Source: Alphaproteobacteria bacterium
GTDB lineage: Bacteria > Pseudomonadota > Alphaproteobacteria > Sphingomonadales > Sphingomonadaceae
Reading direction: 5' to 3'
Length of the DNA: 8,297 nt
Assembly: GCA_018970965.1 (NCBI GenBank)
Contig: JAGWVG010000064.1
Location: forward strand, 1-8,297
Shown here: piece by piece, positions 5,512 through 8,297 of the stretch
How the letters are laid out: every line of letters begins with the position of its first letter
Position numbering within the stretch: the stretch's first letter is position 1
Made by a program: the position numbers and the translations under genes
Notes under the pieces: generated by a model
What the model was told of the DNA's origin: nothing
The model's input: the letters and a program-made list of their open reading frames with translations, nothing else
Database searches by the model: none

Positions 5512-7605
5512 ATGCGCCTGGTGCTGGCATCCACCGCTCTCACTTTTGCTTGGGCTGGCGCGGCACAGGCGGCTGAATTGGAAGAGGCTGGCGCGGTCAT
5601 CATCGTGACGGGTCAGCTGGATGGATATCGCGCGGTTTCAACCACCAGCGGCACAAAAACCGATACGCCTCTTCTTGATGTGCCCCAATCCATCTCGGTC
5701 GTCACCGAAAAGCAGCTGCGCGATGAAGCAATCTTGAGCATCGCAGACTTGGTTCGCCATGTGCCGGGCGCATCAGCGGGACAGGGCGAGGGCCATCGCG
5801 ACCAAATCACGCTGCGCGGCAATGCCTCGACGGCAGACTTCTTCATCGATGGCTTGCGCGATGATGCGCAATATTATCGCAGTTTTTACAATATTGACCG
5901 CGTGGAAGTGCATAAAGGCCCCAATGCCATGATCTTTGGCCGGGGCGGCGGCGGCGGGATTATCAACCGTGTCACGAAAAGCGCGATTGCCGGGGAAAAT
6001 CAGGGCAATACCATCGCCTCGCTTAACAGTTTTGGCAGCTGGTATGGCAGTGTCGATCAAAATCTTGGGCTAAGCGATCAAGCCGCGCTGCGCATCAACG
6101 GATTTTACGAACAGCTCGACAATCACCGCACGGCTTATTCAGGCCATCGTTATGCCGTAAACCCGGTGGCTGGGGCAGAGTTAGGCCGGGTGCGCCTGCA
6201 ATTGGGCTATGAATATGTTCGCGACAGCCGCGCAGTTGACCGCGGGGTCCCCTCGCAAAATGGGGCCCCGTTGAAAGGCTATCGTGATCTGTTCTTCGGT
6301 GTCCGGGGCGTGAATCAGGCCGATATTGAGGCGCACATGGTCCGCTTGCGCGCGGAGACGGATGTGACTGAAACGCTGAAGGCCAATGTCAGCGCGCTCT
6401 ATGCCAATTACGATAAAATCTACTCCAACGCGTACCCGGCGACGGCCATTATCAACGGCCAATTGGGCGTAGAAGCCTATCGCGACCCGACCAAGCGTGA
6501 GAACATTATCGCGCAGGCCAATGTACAATGGAACATTGCAACGGGCGAAATTGATCATCTCATCTTGGCAGGCACAGAGCTGACCGATCAGGACACTGAG
6601 ACCGAGCGTGTCACAGGCTTTTTCAACCCAACACAGCCCAGTGCGGCCAACCGCCGGGCGACAATCAATTTCACGCTGCCGCTGGCCATTCCGACGCCCT
6701 ATTTTATTGCCGGCCCGGCGGGCAGTGGCAACCGCAAGGTCGCCAGCAATTTGCGCCAAATATCGGCCTATCTTCAGGACCAACTGAGCATTGGCGATCA
6801 TCTCGATATCATTTTGGGTCTTCGGTATGACCGCTTCGATCTGGGCCTGACCAATCGTTTCACGCAAGAGCATTTTGGCCGCGTCGATCATCTTTGGTCG
6901 CCGCGCGCGGGGATTGTTTTCAAGCCTGCATTAAATGCGTCACTCTATGCCAGCTTCACCAAAAGCTATTTGCCGCAATCGGGCGATCAATTCACCTCGC
7001 TTGACGCAACGACAGCGGCCTTGGAACCAGAAGCCTTTGATAATTACGAACTTGGCGCCAAATGGGACATCCACCCGAAATTGAGCGCGACAGCAGCCAT
7101 TTATCAGTTAGATCGCACCAACACACGCGCCAGCGGACCGACACCCGGCACCATTGTCCTCACAGGCACACAGCGCACACGCGGTGCCGAAGTGGCGCTG
7201 GTCGGCCATTTGACCGAGCGATGGGAGATGGCCTTTGGCTATGGCTATACCGATGCGAAAATCGAGAGCACGACAACGGCAGCTCCCGCTGGTCGCCGTG
7301 TGGCCCAAGTGCCACGGCATCAATTGAGCCTCTGGAACCGATTTGATGTCACGCGCAAATTGGGCCTAGGCCTCGGCGTCTATCACCAGTCAGCGTCTTA
7401 CGCGACGATCAGCAACGCCGTCACCCTGCCCGCCTATACTCGGCTCGATGCCGCTGCCTTTTTTAAACTGCGGCGCGGGCTTGAGGCACAGATTAACGCC
7501 GAAAACCTAACCAATGCGGCCTATTTTCCAACAGCGCACACCGATAACAACATCAGCACGGGCGCACCCCGCAACATAAGGCTGACACTTATCGCGAAGT
7601 TCTGA
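5512..7605 (+). CDS. TonB-dependent siderophore receptor (Fiu-like, catecholate type)
   Basis: This 697-residue outer-membrane protein imports ferric siderophores with energy from TonB-ExbBD. A signal peptide (1-20, ending AAQA) is followed by a TonB box-like AVIIVTGQ (28-35), the plug domain (about 50-160) with DVPQSISVVTEKQLRDE (56-72), ITLRGNASTADFFIDGLRDD (99-118) and VEVHKGPNAMIFGRGGGGG (131-149), then a 22-strand barrel. The barrel ends in RNIRLTLIAKF with the terminal Phe needed for outer-membrane insertion. The plug wording (DAQYYRSFYNIDRVEV) resembles the Fiu/catecholate branch; the exact ligand is not certain. GAGGA (5499-5503), 8 nt before ATG 5512, is a good ribosome site. The Fur box just upstream predicts iron repression. 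No siderophore synthesis or permease gene is adjacent, so it probably takes up siderophores made by other organisms. Confidence 0.93.
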   Translation: MRLVLASTALTFAWAGAAQAAELEEAGAVIIVTGQLDGYRAVSTTSGTKTDTPLLDVPQSISVVTEKQLRDEAILSIADLVRHVPGASAGQGEGHRDQITLRGNASTADFFIDGLRDDAQYYRSFYNIDRVEVHKGPNAMIFGRGGGGGIINRVTKSAIAGENQGNTIASLNSFGSWYGSVDQNLGLSDQAALRINGFYEQLDNHRTAYSGHRYAVNPVAGAELGRVRLQLGYEYVRDSRAVDRGVPSQNGAPLKGYRDLFFGVRGVNQADIEAHMVRLRAETDVTETLKANVSALYANYDKIYSNAYPATAIINGQLGVEAYRDPTKRENIIAQANVQWNIATGEIDHLILAGTELTDQDTETERVTGFFNPTQPSAANRRATINFTLPLAIPTPYFIAGPAGSGNRKVASNLRQISAYLQDQLSIGDHLDIILGLRYDRFDLGLTNRFTQEHFGRVDHLWSPRAGIVFKPALNASLYASFTKSYLPQSGDQFTSLDATTAALEPEAFDNYELGAKWDIHPKLSATAAIYQLDRTNTRASGPTPGTIVLTGTQRTRGAEVALVGHLTERWEMAFGYGYTDAKIESTTTAAPAGRRVAQVPRHQLSLWNRFDVTRKLGLGLGVYHQSASYATISNAVTLPAYTRLDAAAFFKLRRGLEAQINAENLTNAAYFPTAHTDNNISTGAPRNIRLTLIAKF

Positions 7606-7640
7606 TTACCGCGCAAACCGCGCGCTTCGCCGCGTCGGGG

Positions 7641-7670
7641 TCGACTTTATCCACAGGGGGTGATTATAAA
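7641..7670 (+). promoter_or_regulatory. Putative promoter of the L,D-transpeptidase gene, leaderless
   Basis: TCGACT (7641-7646, 4 of 6 to TTGACA) and TATAAA (7665-7670, 5 of 6 to TATAAT) are separated by 18 nt. Transcription would begin about 7 nt after the -10, at or next to the ATG at 7678, which has no Shine-Dalgarno sequence. This fits a leaderless mRNA. The remaining 72-bp gap after the receptor stop contains only a short GC hairpin (about 7611-7625) without a T-tract. Confidence 0.45.
7647..7655 (+). promoter_or_regulatory. DnaA-box 9-mer
   Basis: TTATCCACA is an exact match to the TTATNCACA consensus DnaA box and lies in the spacer between the putative -35 and -10. A single box does not make an origin, and a 9-mer can occur by chance. 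Its place in the promoter leaves open regulation of the downstream gene by DnaA. Confidence 0.4.
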
Positions 7671-7677
7671 CCCACTT

Positions 7678-8297
7678 ATGGAACAGATCCTGACCGGAAA
7701 AATCGGTCGGCGCGAGCTTTTGGCTGGGTCGATCGCGACCGCCGCGTTGACGATGCTCCCCGCACGGGCGATGGCTGCGCCGACAGACGCGCGCCTGCTG
7801 GAAATTGCGCAGCAGCAGCTGGCGCGGATGGATAATTATATCTGGGTGCGCGATGTTGTCGGTCTGGCAGATTTTTCCATGCCGTCTTCCGAGCAGCGCT
7901 TCTTCATCGTCAACATGGAATCAGGCGATGTCCGCCGATATTATGTGACGCATGGCCGCGGATCCGACCCAGAGCATGATGGTTGGCTGAAAGCCTTTTC
8001 GAATGATTATGGCTCTAACGCCACATCGCGCGGCGCCTATCTCACCCGCAATTATTATGATGGGAAGCATGGCCTTTCCATGCGACTAACCGGGCTAGAG
8101 CCTGACAATAATAATGCAGAGAACCGGGCCATTGTGGTTCATGGCGCCGATTATGCAAACCCGGATTTGATCCGCACCATGGGCAAATTGGGCCGCAGCG
8201 AAGGGTGCTTCGCTTTCCCCCAAGACAAGCTGGTGGAAGTTATTGCCCGCATGGGCCCGGGCCGCATGATCTTTGCAGATCGGCTTGAAGGGCCCTT
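7678..8297 (+). CDS. Tat-exported murein L,D-transpeptidase, N-terminal part (runs off right edge)
   Basis: The 206 visible residues resemble the YkuD_2-type murein L,D-transpeptidase catalytic-domain proteins, which form 3-3 peptidoglycan crosslinks or attach proteins to the wall in the periplasm. The N-terminus GRRELLAGSIATAALTMLPA (10-29) has a twin arginine (11-12), a hydrophobic stretch and an ARAMA cleavage region, a plausible Tat signal. The catalytic region shows IVVHGADY (152-159) with His155 and GRSEGCFAFP (172-181) with the nucleophile Cys177. The frame is open to the window edge and the C-terminus is missing, but most of the catalytic core is present. ATG 7678 is preferred for its fit with the promoter. 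An in-frame GTG at 7660 would add six residues ahead of the signal and also has no well-spaced ribosome site. It lies 72 bp after the receptor and probably has its own transcript. Confidence 0.87.
   Translation, partial: MEQILTGKIGRRELLAGSIATAALTMLPARAMAAPTDARLLEIAQQQLARMDNYIWVRDVVGLADFSMPSSEQRFFIVNMESGDVRRYYVTHGRGSDPEHDGWLKAFSNDYGSNATSRGAYLTRNYYDGKHGLSMRLTGLEPDNNNAENRAIVVHGADYANPDLIRTMGKLGRSEGCFAFPQDKLVEVIARMGPGRMIFADRLEGP

Noticed and set aside
6181..6891. 236-codon minus-strand open frame inside the receptor gene
   Set aside because: It is antisense to the barrel-coding region, without a ribosome site or recognisable protein features.
7611..7625. Possible terminator after the siderophore receptor
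   Set aside because: The CGCGC/GCGCG stem is only 5 bp and has no T-tract; it does not meet the standard for an intrinsic terminator.

Overview
The window looks like ordinary chromosome from an alphaproteobacterium, most probably a member of the Sphingomonadales. The reasons are the moderately GC-rich codon use, an alphaproteobacterial NDUFA12-type complex I protein, a DUF2155 protein beside aat, a two-domain cold-shock protein, a PLPLP-type acyl-AMP ligase and a TonB-dependent siderophore receptor. The taxon is inferred from gene content and remembered gene order, not from a search. No rRNA, tRNA, CRISPR array, insertion sequence or phage gene was seen.

Left part (1-3465). A fatty-acyl-AMP ligase/acyl-CoA synthetase gene runs off the left edge on the minus strand, from a GTG start at 521. 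A divergent control region of about 140 bp separates it from recX (plus strand). After a 153-bp gap holding two inverted repeats comes a tightly packed plus-strand block: a double cold-shock-domain protein, a secreted DUF192 protein (ATGA overlap), an NDUFA12-like complex I assembly/accessory protein, and a secreted DUF2155 protein (GTGA overlap).

Middle (3285-5366). Three minus-strand genes, arsC, a membrane-anchored alpha/beta hydrolase and aat (leucyl/phenylalanyl-tRNA-protein transferase), are spaced like an operon. The 3' end of aat overlaps the 3' end of the DUF2155 gene tail-to-tail by 181 bp. The third codon positions of the two genes face each other, and a conserved DUF2155 motif (YDVWV) lies opposite the last residues and stop codon of Aat. 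This is the most unusual feature seen.

Right part (5367-8297). A divergent regulatory region with a strong Fur-box palindrome precedes a Fiu-like TonB-dependent siderophore receptor. After 72 bp, a Tat-type signal peptide opens an L,D-transpeptidase gene that runs off the right edge. Its putative promoter places transcription start almost exactly at the ATG (leaderless mRNA), and a perfect DnaA-box 9-mer lies between its -35 and -10 elements.

Functionally the window mixes housekeeping genes (recombination control, cold-shock/RNA binding, complex I, N-degron tagging) with envelope and stress genes (iron uptake, arsenate reduction, peptidoglycan crosslinking). I found no convincing new multi-gene system. 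The observations worth following are the dual-coded aat/DUF2155 overlap and the DnaA-box/leaderless promoter.
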